Shown here piece by piece: positions 46,818 through 59,151 of a stretch of DNA of 64,000 bases (positions are counted from its first letter, which is position 1; every line of letters starts with the position of its first letter). Under the pieces are notes generated by a model, which saw nothing but the letters and a program-made list of their open reading frames with translations, was not told the DNA's origin and made no database searches. The position numbers and the translations under genes are program-made. This DNA is from Hymenochaete sp. R1 (lineage: Eukaryota > Basidiomycota > Agaricomycetes > Hymenochaetales > Hymenochaetaceae). The stretch spans positions 37,607 through 101,606 of the forward strand of contig JAFREE010000089.1 of NCBI GenBank assembly GCA_019400425.1, read 5' to 3'.

Positions 46818-48360
46818 TATTGAGAAAGAACGGAGAATGGTAGATCATTTTAATGGGCGAGTTTGCGTGGATCTTCATTTCGTTGCTATCGACTGATATT
46901 TACTCTTCCTCATTCCTGTCCTATACTTCCTTTCCCATTCCCCAGCTTTTTCGTTTTTCAAAAGTGGACATCCCGTGTGTGTCTACTTACTAGTCCAGTT
47001 CCTCCTATTGTATCATTAGCCATCTCCTTACTTTATTCAAGCGCATCGAATGTGAATTTATTGTATTGTGTAGTTACCGGGGAATCCCTTCAGTCTATCC
47101 ATCCAATAATACTCACTTTGTGGACACCACCATCGATATGGCTATAAAAGAAATGGCTGTTTTACGACAGCATCGAATGTTACGCCAGGATTGCCGGTGC
47201 AGACCACAACATCGAGCTGAGAGTGTTCGCAAGTCATGACTCAATCTCATCCTGCATCTGTCAGTATTTAGTGCCTTACCACGTTTTCGTAGCTCTGAGT
47301 CGGGAAGCGAACTTATTTCTCGAATATGCATTTATTAGTGTCCTGAAGGATGATATTTTAAATCAGCGTGTCCATTGACTCGATTGACTGGCCAGAAGTT
47401 GAATGGGATATACGATGGGACGTGACGACGACTCGTACATAGCATGGAACGTGTCCGAATCATTTGAAATCATACCAAGACGCAGTGTTCGGAAGATATC
47501 GCGAATCTTCTTCGGGCTTCTCGAGTCCCTTGAGCCTTGAGCAAGGGGACGAGAGTTGGTAAAGAGTTCTCCCAAGTCCAAGGACAAGACCGGTGTCCTT
47601 GAAACGTATGGGTTTGCAAAGGTGATGCTTGACTTGCTGAAGGAGAGCGGCACCTGCATGGATGAAAAAATGGTCGTGCAAATATATTCATGGATTACCT
47701 CCCAGGCCCCTCCGCGCCTTTATCTGGCTATCGCAAACCATGAAAGGCGAGCTGTAAAAAACTGGCTTCGATCGCTCACTGGAAGACTTACTTTCTAAGA
47801 ACTAAATAGAAAGGCTCTGAAGCAAATCTGTTGACGCAGGGACTTTGTGGTGTATGAGTGGAAAAGAGACAGAAAGTAGCGCTCACGAAGTATTGCGCCA
47901 AAATAGTGAGCTGGAGATCGTGCATGTATTTGTCAAGCCATTGCAAGAAGTCGACGTGGAACATGAGACATGAAAATGACAAAAGGTAATAAAAGCCGAA
48001 CGGGGAGAAACGGTTTATATGACCATTAAGAAGAAACAAATGATTGAGGCAGCGGCTGGACGCCAAAGAGAGTGCAAGAACGAGAGGGTAAAATGCTTAA
48101 GGCAAGAAAGCCTGGTATGTGGGTTGAACGTAACAGGCGAAGGATCCGTTAGATTAATATTACATTAAACTATAACGTCTAAAATAAGTCATGCAGGTAA
48201 ACCAGACGAGTCGAAAATGAAGGCTCACCGACGACGACAGCAAGCAAGAGCAAGAGAAAATAAAACCACAAGAAGGCGAATGGAACGATGACGTGTTGAA
48301 GTCCACAGGGAGTCGGGATCAAGATCGACGAAAAGGGCAGTGGCATAAGAATGAAATCGA
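46818..48360. other. intergenic region, no gene supported
   Basis: This is about 1.5 kb. The plus frame 47556-47798 (80 codons) and overlapping minus frames have no recognised homologue, promoter or exons. I do not annotate them. Confidence 0.45.
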
Positions 48361-49600
48361 TCAGCATATGATACATCCACAGCACCCTCCAGCACGAGCG
48401 TCTTCTGGCGCTGCGTTACTATCCACTGCCGCAGAAGCCGATGGAGGCGCAGGTGTGCTCGCAGACCTCGATAACGCTCTTCGCGCAGCGCGAAAGTTCT
48501 TCTTCAAGCTTGCTTCATCCTCAACCGGAGGCGCGTATGGCCGGATCGATAGATGGACTATTGTTGAGTGTGGAGGACCCTGGGACGCTCGGGGTGAGGC
48601 AGGGATAGATACAGGTGACGTCGGTGATGTGGGCAGCTGTAGGCCTGAGATAAAAGACAATTGTCAGCAAAACATAGTTAGAGATGATATTATCGCAATC
48701 AAAACGAAGCAGGGCGACTTTATCAAGTCGATCGATGGTATGCTCCGAAAGCTTATTCAATAGTCCTTGCTCATGACAAAATGACTTGTTCACATTCGAC
48801 AAATCGGACTCGAGATTACCCTTGCGGGGAAAGAACATGATACACATATTCGCTCGGCATACCCCGCACGAGCACAGCTTAGCGACCCAGAAGGAGTAGT
48901 AGAAGAGGATCTCGGGCGCGAAAAAGCTTAAGAGCTAGTCGAGCGGAACAAGCTTACCTGAAAGCGTGTCCTCATCCTGCAGGATTTTTCCCAGGTAAAG
49001 AATACGAAGATAATTGGGTGCTGATGGTTTTTCATCTGGCCAGTCTTTAAGGTTTGTTAAGTTCCTGAAATTGTATTTCGAAAAAAGCCATAAATGCGAC
49101 GCACCGCTCGGCCACGCATTCCAAACTAACTCTTTCACTCTCCCAACAGTCGTCTCCGGCTCGAATGACATCGTTTTTCTGGTTCCCGACACCAACAGGA
49201 ACGTCAAGTGCACTTGCGGGCCTTGCGGAGTTGGCTCTCTCGAACACACAGCCTCGTCTTCAGAAGGACCTACCTCCCCACCTCCAACAGCAGCAATCTC
49301 CTTCTCATCAGCACACACGGTCACCATCGACGTAGCAGCAGTATTGGGGATGCTGAGGGCGGGTGGAATGCGGAGGGAAAGGGCACTGGCCGCCTGGGAC
49401 CGCTCTGCTGGGCTGCTTGCAGCCTGGGATTCCGAATTTGTCGTCACTGGAGATCCCGTCGACTCCATCTGATTTTGGGTGATGGAATCGGGTTGAGGGC
49501 TGCCCACAGAGACAGCGCGAAGGCGAGGGGTATGTGTAGTGAGTGGCACTCGTGACCCAATTCGAAGCGCTTTCCAATTCGGAGGTTCTATGGGATTCAT
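48361..49600 (-). CDS. UBL3/MUB-like prenylated ubiquitin-fold protein
   Basis: The ATG at 49600 opens MNPIEPPNWKALRIGSRVPL. A disordered Ser/Ala-rich stretch of about 140 residues precedes the ubiquitin-like domain: VHLTFLLVSGTRKTMSFEPE, TTVGRVKELVWNAWPS, then after an intron DWPDEKPSAPNYLRILYLGK and ILQDEDTLSG. A long intron (about 311 nt) separates the end of the fold, LQLPTSPTSPVSIP...STIVHLSIRPY. The C-terminus ends GGCCGCIIC, which offers several cysteines and a CaaX-type box. In animals UBL3 and in plants MUB are anchored to membranes by prenylation at the same place and help sort or ubiquitylate membrane proteins; that is family inference. The WPSDWPDEKP core is the best single signature. 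This is the second CaaX-ended protein within 2.5 kb. Confidence 0.82.
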
Positions 49601-50672
49601 GGGAATGGGCGAACAGTTCACGCGCAAGCATCGTAGGAAACAACACTCACCAGCTTACAAGCGAACGTCCTACCGCCGTCAAAGTAAGTGGAAAATGAGG
49701 GGATTGAGTCCCCGCTTTTATAGAATCGAGGGACCTATACCGTCCGTCGAGTCCGAGTACGATGAAGGTTGTTCCGCACCGACAAGCCCCGAACGTTCCG
49801 AGAAGCCGAGTGCAGCGGATGCGCAAGGTGGTGCTCCGTGCTCCTGAGAATCCACCGACTTCTTAAGTGCAGAGATCTGAGACTTCCAAATGCAAGACCT
49901 GAATCCGGCGGCACCCGTATGGGCCCTAAATATTGGGAGCTGTTGTGGACCTGGAGGTCGGCTACTTGGCAGGCAACGCCGAGCACGTAGCAGTCGTTGA
50001 AGTTAGCCTTGTCGCGATCGAGAGAGTCTAAAGCCAAGGTCGCTGTCGATGCTGCTGGTTCTACTGTCTTGCCCGACGTCGATGAGGATGGTGGTGAGGG
50101 AGAAGGGAAGGGAAATAAGACAAGCGGGAAATGAGGTGTGGGGGAGCTCGTCAACGCCAACTTCAAATCAGTGCTAGTGCTTATGAACAGCTTGTTGACG
50201 TAATCCAACCGCATATATTCAACTTTTTGGCATTTTGCGGCCGTTTTCAACTCTCTCTCTCCTGTCTCACCGTCAAGGAGATAATGGAACTGCGATCAGT
50301 TGCAATACATGGATAGGTAGGTATGTATGAAGATAGAATACTTTCAACATACTGAATGAAGGAGAACGTGAACGGCTGCGGAACGAAGTATTTTTAGGAG
50401 GAAGAAACGCAAGGATTTGAGATCGCGAAAACGACAAAAAGGTACAATGAACAGGAACATTGATAAGTTAGACCAAAGAAAGCGGATCGAGCATAAGGGG
50501 GTTAAATTGGTGAAGTAAGAAAGGCATGGAGTGTGAAGACGTATGCTGTCGAAATTGTTCAGGGACGGAAACAAGACGGTAAGCTTGTAGCCTTAGGGGA
50601 CTGGAGCGTGCTTTAAAGAGTATAATCTGAGCATCTAAGACTTGTGAGACAAGTGATGCCAGAATACGTACC
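49601..50672. other. region upstream of the UBL3-like gene
   Basis: No separate gene is recognised. A minus frame at 49735-50250 has no family features and may be transcribed leader of the UBL3-like gene. A GTACGT donor (just after the pheromone-like stop) and an acceptor near 50627 suggest a 3' UTR intron of the pheromone-like gene. Confidence 0.45.
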
Positions 50673-50795
50673 TTAGGAGATGACGCAGTACGCCGTTGAG
50701 ACACCACCCGTCCGTTCATCGTCGGTGGGCACGGAGGAAGACGTGTCCCCATGCACAGCTGCGGCTTCGAGAGAAATGGTCGTGAAAACATCCAT
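50673..50795 (-). CDS. lipopeptide pheromone-precursor-like protein (40 aa, CaaX end CVIS)
   Basis: This 40-residue frame, too short for normal ORF cut-offs, has the layout of a basidiomycete mating pheromone precursor. It opens MDVFTTISLEAAAVHGDTSS, with the MD-x-F-T start common in the family. A Glu-Arg pair used for N-terminal processing (DDER) precedes a short putative mature peptide (TGGVSTAYC). It ends with the CaaX box CVIS directly before TAA, so farnesylation at the Cys, removal of VIS and carboxymethylation would be expected. A consensus GTACGT donor follows the stop immediately, as if the gene had an intron in its 3' UTR. I see no STE3-type receptor in the window: the membrane genes at 39107 and 52307 belong to DUF6534 and DUF6533. 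It could therefore be a non-mating-type pheromone-like gene. Homology has not been tested; the call rests on the motif layout. Confidence 0.62.
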   Translation of the reverse strand: MDVFTTISLEAAAVHGDTSSSVPTDDERTGGVSTAYCVIS

Positions 50796-52306
50796 GCTGG
50801 TGGTGATGATGATGATGATGACGAGGGGCGTGGGTGCAAAAGACGAATAGGCGAATATGCAAGAGACCCGATACAGGCGCTTGCTTCGCTCGTATCCAGG
50901 TAAGGTCAAGACCAGAAGAGCAGCAAGTGCACGACCTTGAAGAGCGGTTTTGAGCAACACACGCTGTCTAAGGGTCTGCGCTAGTGTAGGCCTCCGGATT
51001 TTATACCAAGGCCTGGTACCAAAGAATGCACAGCATAACTTGAAGGTAGTAACAGCATATTTCACACAGCATACCTATCACTATCATTTCAAGTCATTTT
51101 TGGCCGTAGTAGATGGAAGAGCACTCCGCAGAAGCTTGAAAAAAGAATCCTCAGTGATGATGAACGATGACAATAGCCAGTGGGAGAATGGCCAGAGGTG
51201 TCGGATCGTAGCGGCGCGAGGTCAAAACGATCTGGGCCTGCGGCGCGCGCGTAACACGGTCTTGTCCACCGGAACCAAAGTGATGCCCCAACACAGGATC
51301 TTAAAATAGCATGAGAGGCGGATATCACGTTTGATGAAATGCACAGTCTTCTGAATCTTCACTATTAATGTAGAGAAGTTCAGAGCTTCGCTGCGTATTC
51401 AGGAATCACATCCTTATTGTCTCTTCAGAGAATCAGAACCAGTCAGACGACGATAGTGATTTACTGGTACACACTCACCTTTTTTTTTGTTCATCATGCC
51501 ACGGAAGCGAAACGAAACTTCCGTTTCAATCCACGTGTGATTCCTGTCGGCCATGTTTGCGTTCAAGTTTATCCAAGTTCCCTTCTCTGCGCTAGGTGAC
51601 GCATTATGCATTCCTTCGCGGGGCTCATCCGAGATCACGCAGATGAAACCGGTCGAAGACAAGGAAGGTGGATCCGTGCTTGACTGATGAGCAGGTTTAT
51701 TAACCCTACCAGTTCTGGATTCAAGCTAGCGTCGAGTCAACACCAATGCATCGTGCCGTGTAACACGATGGCCGGTGAAAGAAATGAAGACGAAAGACTG
51801 AGCCTATAGGGTATCGTTTTGGAATAGATCACAGAACGTCGGCACATTGAATAGCAATAAAGCTATATTTCCGCATGCCAGCGGCTTGAAATAAAACAAG
51901 CATGAGGGAGTCTTCTCGAGAAATTGAAGAACGTCGCCGTCGCGAACATAGGTAAGAGAAGTGGATGAAGAGGAAGAGGTTTTCATGACTCAGCAAGAAG
52001 TTCCCACGGACGAATAAGAGCTCGTCACTAACTTAGCAGACATTCGAAAGAGCTGGCATCAGAATTACAAAAAGTAAAGTGATATTAATTAAAGTACTCA
52101 TTATACTGTATTGAGTGTGTAGCCACAGATTAGTACAGATAAATGGAGGCATACATATCTACTTAAAAATGCAGTACAAGCAATTGTCCAGCAACTCTAC
52201 ATTAATGATAATTATGCAAGACATCTACATAATAATTAATCACAATATCATAGTCCGCCGCTGCATTACATTACAACAAGATCCCTATCTCTCGTACACC
52301 CAGCCT
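50796..52306. other. intergenic region of about 1.5 kb, no gene recognised
   Basis: This should contain the promoter of the pheromone-like gene and the 3' side of the DUF6533 gene. The longest frames (50950-51309 plus, 51414-51662 minus) lack start context or homology. AT-rich runs occur at 52080-52260. Confidence 0.45.
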
Positions 52307-54111
52307 TCATTTCCCAGTATATTTCAGCTCTGGATTTTTGATATCAATGACGTGCACAGGCAATGATGAGCTCCCATACGAATACGTGTCGTCCGAACGC
52401 AATCCGAAAGTCACGCTCGCGAACTCCATACCAGGTCTTGATTCGCTCGCTGAAGAATCCGACATATCCGAAAGCTGGATCGAGTCCGACATGATTTGCC
52501 TTGCACGTCCTGGTAAGATGACGCCGCGGAGGTTGAGCATGATACGGCTGCCTACGACGCAGAAACTGGCGCGGAGAGCAGGAGCGAGGCATGCGGCGAG
52601 TCCGCGTCGTGGTACGGGGAGTGCTGCTCCAAATATTAGGTTCGCGATACTGAGAGCTGGCAAGAGCATTCGGATTGGTGATAGGTTCCGAAGAAAAACG
52701 TTGGCTGGGCTCACCAAGCATAACTGTATAGTACATAAAACCATCTCTTACTAGGACGGTGAGAATGGGCGTACGGGTCTCTTTCACTATCGAAAACCCA
52801 ATTTAAGTCGCGTCAAATGCTGGAGCAAGGGAATGAACGTACTGGCCCGGAGAGCTCGTATTAACGTTAAGAAGAATATAACCGTGTCAAAGACCATAAC
52901 GGCGACCCAGGCCGGTGTCGTGGCGTTTGGGTCCAAAGCTGTCAGCCCGCTGTTGCAGCCAAGGATGGGCGTAAGCCTGTTACAAAGTTGAGTACAACTA
53001 GCTGCGCAAAGGCCGAAGGGGGACTAACAGATCCTGCATTTCAACTGCACATAGGGATCGTATTAATTGATGCCAGCGGAGAACACTTTAGACGTGGACG
53101 TACACGTGAAGATTGTCATCATGCGTATAAGAGTGCCAATTATAACACAGTCTGCCAGCTGGCGAATGTGCTAGTGAGTGAAGTGTCAGAAGTCGAAAGA
53201 AGCGAGTATGCACGTACGACTGCGGATAATGTTACAAATACAAGAATAATCCGGCTCTGCCTCCAAAGCGCGACCGTCCGAAGTATGAGGACCACTACGG
53301 GTGAAGAGTATTAATTCGAGACCATCTTTCACCTCCTGCGCATATGGGTTATTCACCTTGTAGTGGAATAAGGAAAAATGGAGAGGCCCTTTGGAGTAAT
53401 CGTTAGTCTATGGTTTCCTCTGAGTGATATTTCTCTGCTCACCATATCCCTAGGTACGACGTTACTTTGCAACTTGGATGAGATTTCAGTATGAAAACGT
53501 CAGCTCGAATTGCGGTCCGCTTACAACTGTAACAAGTTCAGCTAAGCAAGTTCCAAGGAAGAAAACGATATGACGTACTGATGCTGAAGCTTGCAAATTT
53601 ACCGCATCTACATAAAACATGAAGACGAGATCGGACGCGAGAGGGAATTGACCTACGGATTAAGAATATTATGCCTTCGACCAAAACAGGATAGCGTAGT
53701 ATGAGAAATAACATTTTCCCCGTGTTCCATCGTGAGTTCCAAAATAATTTGACCTGCACGTAGTGTCAGCAGTGCTTTTAAGTTCCTCTTCCAAGTTTTG
53801 TCGCATACTTCTCTATATAGGAGGTCAATAGGAATGTTCGAGCTCGATGGAAAAGGCACATACTCTGGTAACGTGAGAAGGATGTCATAGATCATTACAG
53901 TCACCGAGGCGACTTTATTGAATGGATGTCATTAGCCTCCTACGCACGCCCAAGGCACAGATACATACCTACAATATACTGCAAACACAACATTTTAGTT
54001 CACCAATAAGTTGGAAGTAAAAATGAGCCTCACCCGTGCTGACTGTTGGTCCGCTGTCGCCTGATTCAGCAGCGCGAGCTGCTCCGCGAGGGTCAACCCA
54101 GACATGTCCAT
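52307..54111 (-). CDS. DUF6533 multi-pass membrane protein
   Basis: The ATG at 54111 opens MDMSGLTLAEQLALLNQATA. Short exons then restore a DUF6533 protein: ASVTVMIYDILLTLPE, VKLFWNSRWNTGKMLFLILR, YPVLVEGIIFLI, VVLILRTVALWRQSRIILVF, VTLSAVVRAY, a lumenal loop with Cys (GCNSGLTALDPNATTP), AWVAVMVFDTVIFFLTLIRA, and TPILTVLVRDGFMYYTVML. The C-terminal tail SRIMLNLRGVILPGRARQIM is family-typical and ends acidic and Ser-rich at 52307. Seven membrane segments are expected. DUF6533 proteins are highly expanded in mushroom-forming fungi and have no known role; they are not STE3 receptors. Several exon borders between 53340 and 53580 are not resolved by eye. Confidence 0.78.
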
Positions 54112-55354
54112 TTTGCCAACGCTGCTCCTACACTAGCAATGAACGCTCGACGGGGCCTTGAACGACGGTCCTGGGCAGCGTCGTCCGTCACTCTCTATCT
54201 TTTATGCGTGGCTAGGTTCTGAGGCTTTGAGACATCAACGGGAAGTTTTGATGGGTGTGCCACGCGGAAAGCACCGAAAGAGAGAAATTTCCGAAAGAAA
54301 TGGGCGAGGCAGAACGGTATTTCCCTCGTCCGTTGCCTTAGCCTTTAATCTCCGAGTCCCATCATTCCAGCTCCAGCTCCAGAGCCAGCGATCGATGAGA
54401 CAAAGTGGCTGATACTACTGACGCATACTAAACGATCACAATGATGAATTTGTTGGTTTCGCGCTCGTTTGATTGGCAGGAGAGAGATTTTAGCAGATCT
54501 TGAAGCGGATTCAGTTTGATCGGAGCAAGCTGAATCAGGAAGGAGGAAGGAAAGCACCGCCGACGTCAAAGACGACCGCGTTCCGGCCTACGGTAAAGAC
54601 TAATAGGAGTCTTTCGACGTCCAAGCCAGCGAAAAAAATGCATCCAGCACAAAAACTTACTTTCTTGTGAGTATATAGGGGCCCCTTTTCTGTTTCAGAG
54701 CAGGCACGAGCTTTCGGAGGGACTTGAACAAGTTGAAGAAACTTTCCAGGAATTCCGCTGGAAATGAAGTGAAAGCTTCCGAGTGCGGACAAAAGGACCC
54801 TGGCATAAGCTTTAAAGCTTTGAGCCCTATCGGCCCTTTGAATATCAATCGATGCCGTGCCCAAATACTGTCTCAACGATCTCCGTGCTGATGATCGGTG
54901 CAGGGTCTGCAGATTTTGCGGGGAATGAGGGAGAGAAGGAGCCCGAGTTCGGAGGCGTCATCATCATCATCCAGAGCCGTGTCGGTCTGACATAATTTGC
55001 TTGCACTGCCACACGACAATTTTGGAAACAAGCTGTTGTTCAACGCGCAGTGCGGTTGGCTTCTGACCACTCTCACGACATTAATATTGGACAACAAATG
55101 GAAAATACTGAGAACACGGAAAAGGGAATGCACATCCAAGACCGTTGTTTGAGATTGTTCAAGCGCAATTGTTGGCACAGTATCAAAATCATGTAACAGG
55201 CCTAGGGTACATTCACGCAAGGCCCATGGTCACCATGGAACGTGTTTTGTTGAAGCCTGTCTCCAACGGGCCTTGAACTTTTTACGTGGTACAAAAACCT
55301 GGTTTTAATTCAAAGGATACGCTCGTTGATGATTCCCCAAAAGTTCTGGTCAAG
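54112..55354. other. divergent intergenic region, no gene recognised
   Basis: About 1.2 kb separates the DUF6533 start from the following gene. No frame shows a family motif; promoters of both genes should lie here. Confidence 0.45.
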
Positions 55355-56858
55355 ATGACAGTAACACCTGCTCCTTACTACCCTTACCCGTATTATCCTT
55401 TCTACCGGGCCGCGCCTGTCTCAGTGAGTTCTCCTCTTTCTTTGTTCTCTTCAAAATATTCACTCATATTCCAAGCAAGAATCTCCGGTATCTGTCCGGA
55501 AGTACGTGCGACATGCACCGTCTGGACTGATAACACCCCCGCCTAGCCGTTCGCCTTCCCCTAGGTCCTTGCAGATCTCTGGTAGGGGAAGCCGACCACT
55601 TCGAGCGGCCCCGAGATATGGTCAACCTACGCAAAGATCGAACTTTACCTCTTCTCGCGCTACGGTATATAATCAACCTTGTATATTCAAGGAATATATG
55701 CTAATATCAACGAACCAGCAGAAGCCATACCCATCTCGATCCACAAAGGTGCCGGAACATAGGCCCTTTCAGCATCCACGGACGAATGTGGCCAGTCCTA
55801 GATTGACATTGGAAACAGCTCGGGCGTCTCTCGGCTTTAATACAACACCTCAACCCCTGATGTTCAATGAAGCAACCGTACCGTTCCCAGATACTCATGA
55901 TCGTAACCATAGGCCAGACAAGATGCCCGTACCCCATCCTTATCCCCCAGAAAATGTGCGGGAAGATCCCGAAGTTATCCAGCCTATCCATATTGCACCA
56001 AGGCCTGTTACTTCGGCAGATAAGGATCCCGTTATTAGATCACCGAAGCTGTTAAAGCGGGATGAACTGCATAAATTGATTTCCTGCGCGATGCATGAAG
56101 CTCGGAATTGCAGGGAGATGGTGTCGACGTGGTATAAAAGAGCGTACGGGTGAGCCTAGTACTATGTTATCCTAACAGTCCAAACTTAGACCTAACGGTC
56201 TTTCCCTCGAAGCAAACCTATGAGCAGAGCACCGCCATCCATAGGGGAACGCGAGGTCTTTTCCGCCATGTCCCAACTATACCACGAGTCCCGCGCACTC
56301 TGCCGCCAAGTCGACGCCCTCATGCAAATATTCACTACCTTCGCCTTCTCACGATCGTCCCGGTCTAGTTATCCAACTAGCACTCGCGAGCAACCCATGA
56401 TGACGCGCTCATCCTGCCAACGAATCCGCGTCGAGTGCGATTCCGTCATTGTTCGGTCTAACAACGTGAGAGAGATGTTCCAGCGTTTGAGGGAAGCTGT
56501 ACAGGACGCAGCTTCGACGAGTAAGTCGAGCGAAAGGAGCTTCTTTGGGAGGATGGGTCATGTTTTGTTCGATGCCCCGGCTGTTGCCGCAGGCTCGTAT
56601 TTCAAGAGAAGACGCCTAGCGTATCGCGGAAATTATCCATATCCAAGACGTGAGTGTTTGATGGTGCGTTCTCTAGGCCGGCTTGCTGATTTGATTGATA
56701 TTGCATATAGCGGGGTATATGGGAGTCGTAGAGAATGCTGCATCTCCTTCCATCAATATCATATCACGAGAACTGCTGAGAGGAGAGAATGTTGTCGTTT
56801 TTGCATTGTGCGACCTGGAGGAAGCCATTAGTCGATGTAACAGACTACTTCCTCGATG
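55355..56858 (+). CDS. unrecognised agaricomycete-type protein, about 410 residues
   Basis: Four exons join in frame. Exon 1 codes for a Tyr/Pro-rich start (MTVTPAPYYPYPYYPFYRAA). The second opens QESPVSVRKYVRHAPSGLIT and carries disordered Pro/Ser/Arg-rich text. It then has a helical patch (LLKRDELHKLISCAMHEARN, CREMVSTWYKRAYG). Exon 3 (GKPMSRAPPSIGEREVFSAM) continues with helices including DSVIVRSNNVREMFQRLREA, then a Ser-rich linker and an RRRLAYRGNYPYPRP segment. The last exon ends AISRCNRLLPR. No signal peptide or membrane helix is seen. I do not recognise a domain; the helices could form a small bundle. Introns at 55422, 56150 and 56651 have good GT-AG signals and remove in-frame stops. 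Confidence 0.6.
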
Positions 56859-58074
56859 ACTTGTTTTCTTTAATTTTGTTCAGCCTGTTCTCTTCTTCAA
56901 CATCATCGCGCCAGTATTATCAATCATCCCTTGCTTTAGTTTACGACAATTATGATACGCAGACAAATAGTTTATACAGTAGTTGACAAATATTCACAAC
57001 TTAATCCAATCTGACCCTCGCAAACGTCGCGGCGTGCTCTTCATCCTGGAAAATCTCACCCAGAGAAGTTTACTCTTTACTCCAGGCCCATCGACCGCTT
57101 TCTTCCGTGCGAGATCAGAGGAAGCAGGAGCAAAAGTTTTAGGTCCCTTAAAAAGACACTCACGAAGACTTCAGTGTACACATCCTTTCCCTCCACCAGC
57201 CATAACCACACCGGATCCACCCACCCATCCATCCATCATCTCCAACCTCTCCCAAACGCAAATCCACACCAACACAACACAACCCTACAATCGACAGCAC
57301 GCAAAAAAAAGCGTGTTATGTACCCAACTCCGGTAAGGAGGACATCCCCAAAGCCTCTCAGCCAACGGGGAGCGCTCCAGCTGAGTGGGCCTCCAACTGG
57401 ATGGTCCCTCTCGGGCAAGCGGTAGACTCCTGCGAGAAAGCGAAAGAAATAAAGCTCTCAGGGGGACAATAAAGCGAGCCCGAAAATGAGTTGAAGGAAA
57501 AAAGAGGTTTTGGCAGGCTTTTCGTCGAATTTTGTTGCGTGAGAAGTTTAAGCGGAGATCGAAAGTGACTTATGTCATAGAAACTCAGTGTAGCTTACGT
57601 CATGCAACCTATGAAAAAAGATTCCTCAACTTTAAGTGAGCATTTTGCTTTGCTTTTGGAAGTCTGAATAACACCTAAGCTCCACATTACAATGATATGC
57701 GTGAGACTGTACATTCCATTAAATGAGTAACGTTCGTAAGGATCATACTACAGTAAAGTTACATCGTGCCGTACCCAGAGCAAAGACTATATGTACAACA
57801 TCCACGGAGATAACAATTTACACGTAGATCACGACAGAACGAGTATGAGGAACATAACGATATGGAAGGAAAAGAGGAGAGCTGAAAAGGTGAGAAGGGA
57901 TGTTGAGCACGAGACACCGGGAAGGTGAAAGACGACGGTTATCGTTCGTGGCGCAAAGAAGAGGAATAAATGTTCGTATCACAAAATCAAATAACACAGG
58001 GAGAAGTCCGGAAAGAAAGAAAAAAGAGTGACACAGATAACACACGGCGTAGAACGAACAACGACCCCTATCCA
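56859..58074. other. convergent intergenic region
   Basis: About 1.2 kb lies between convergent genes. It should be mostly 3' untranslated sequence. No gene is supported. Confidence 0.45.
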
Positions 58075-59151
58075 TCATAACTCCTCTTTGAAGCGAGTCC
58101 CACCAGGGAAACTCGAGTTCGTAACGGCCGTATCACCAGAATCGACCGACTCATGTCTCGCATGATCGCTCTTTGACCGTTCCAAACTTCCACCCTTTCC
58201 TTCCGCATTTGCGGCGTATGATGCGTAAGACAGGTAGTTTGCGAGGGTGTCAGGTGAGGCCGATCTCCTAGTCCCGTAGTCACTCCTCGAACCCGCGCTC
58301 GATGGATCGGCTTCCCGAGGGCGGACCTCAATACCAGGAGCTGAAAGGTCGACAGAGGCGGATGATTGGTGGCGGGATGGTCGGTAGGGTTGGGAGTACG
58401 GGCGCACTTCAACGGCCTCGCGCACGCCGTCGCGGAGTTTCATCGCCTCCACGTCCGCCTCCTCGTAAGGATCATAGGCACCCTTGCCTATGACATCCCT
58501 CGCATCCCACGCCTCGTCCTCCCCGTCGCCTTCTCTTTCCTCCCCAGGGGCTCGCATCCATCCTTTTCCCTTCGCGTTCCCTTCACGGGCAGCAGAGCCC
58601 GATCGTCCCTTCCTCCACCCAAAGAGCGTCCCACGCCGGAACCGGTCTCGGCGCGACGAAGATTCGACGCCGATCTGGCCGGATTTGCCACGCACCTTTC
58701 GCCCACCGTGCTTGAAATTGCGGAGGAGGAAGAATATGGCGGTACAGGAGAGGATGAAGATGACAGCAAGGCCAACAATGAGGCCGATGAAGCCTAGGAG
58801 GTGGCACGCGACGTGGCGAGGCGAGAGGAAGCATGTCAAGGGTATGATAAGCGAACGAAAATATGGGTGATTATTTGGAGAGACTGACCGCCTTCAGAAC
58901 CTCCTATCTCGGGGACATTAGAGTCTCGGTGAGTGTTCATGGGCGTTGGGGCCAGGGTGGCGGTCGTTGGTTCAACAGGCTACAGCGTATGAAGCAGTTG
59001 CGTTCAGTCAATCTGAAGCAGAAAAGATTAAAGAGGAGAAACGTACATAGGTCTTTATCGTATCATCTGGTTGAGATTCAGTGCCCGTTTGTCTCCTGTT
59101 CAATTGTAGACGTTTGAAGTCGTTCGGCGCATACAAAGGTATGCGAGGCAT
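58075..59151 (-). CDS. unrecognised single-pass membrane protein, about 300 residues
   Basis: The first exon (ATG at 59151) codes for a short extracytosolic part (MPRIPLYAPNDFKRLQLNRR). Two introns join it through DDTIKTYPVEPTTATLAPTP and NVPEIGGSEGGFIGLIVG. One strong membrane helix (GLIVGLAVIFILSCTAIFFL) is followed by the basic stop-transfer RNFKHGGRKVRGK. The cytosolic tail of about 200 residues is charged and Ser-rich, with the motif RDRFRRGTLFGWRKGRSGS and many Ser/Arg/Asp residues, ending GGTRFKEEL. There is no cleavable signal peptide, so a type III (N-out) membrane protein is most likely. Short TM proteins of this kind with Arg-rich juxtamembrane tails are common in agaricomycetes; function is unknown. 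Confidence 0.65.

Noticed and set aside
47556..47798. Plus-strand ORF of 80 codons
   Set aside because: Some weak coding look (VLETYGFAKVMLDLLKESG) but no start context, homologue or exon; left unannotated.
51600..51662. Second CVIS text on the minus strand (TGFICVIS)
   Set aside because: It is followed by further codons, not a stop, and has no pheromone-type start or ER pair in front.
52307..54111. Possible STE3 pheromone receptor near the pheromone-like gene
   Set aside because: The helices and C-terminal SRIMLNLRG match DUF6533, not STE3.
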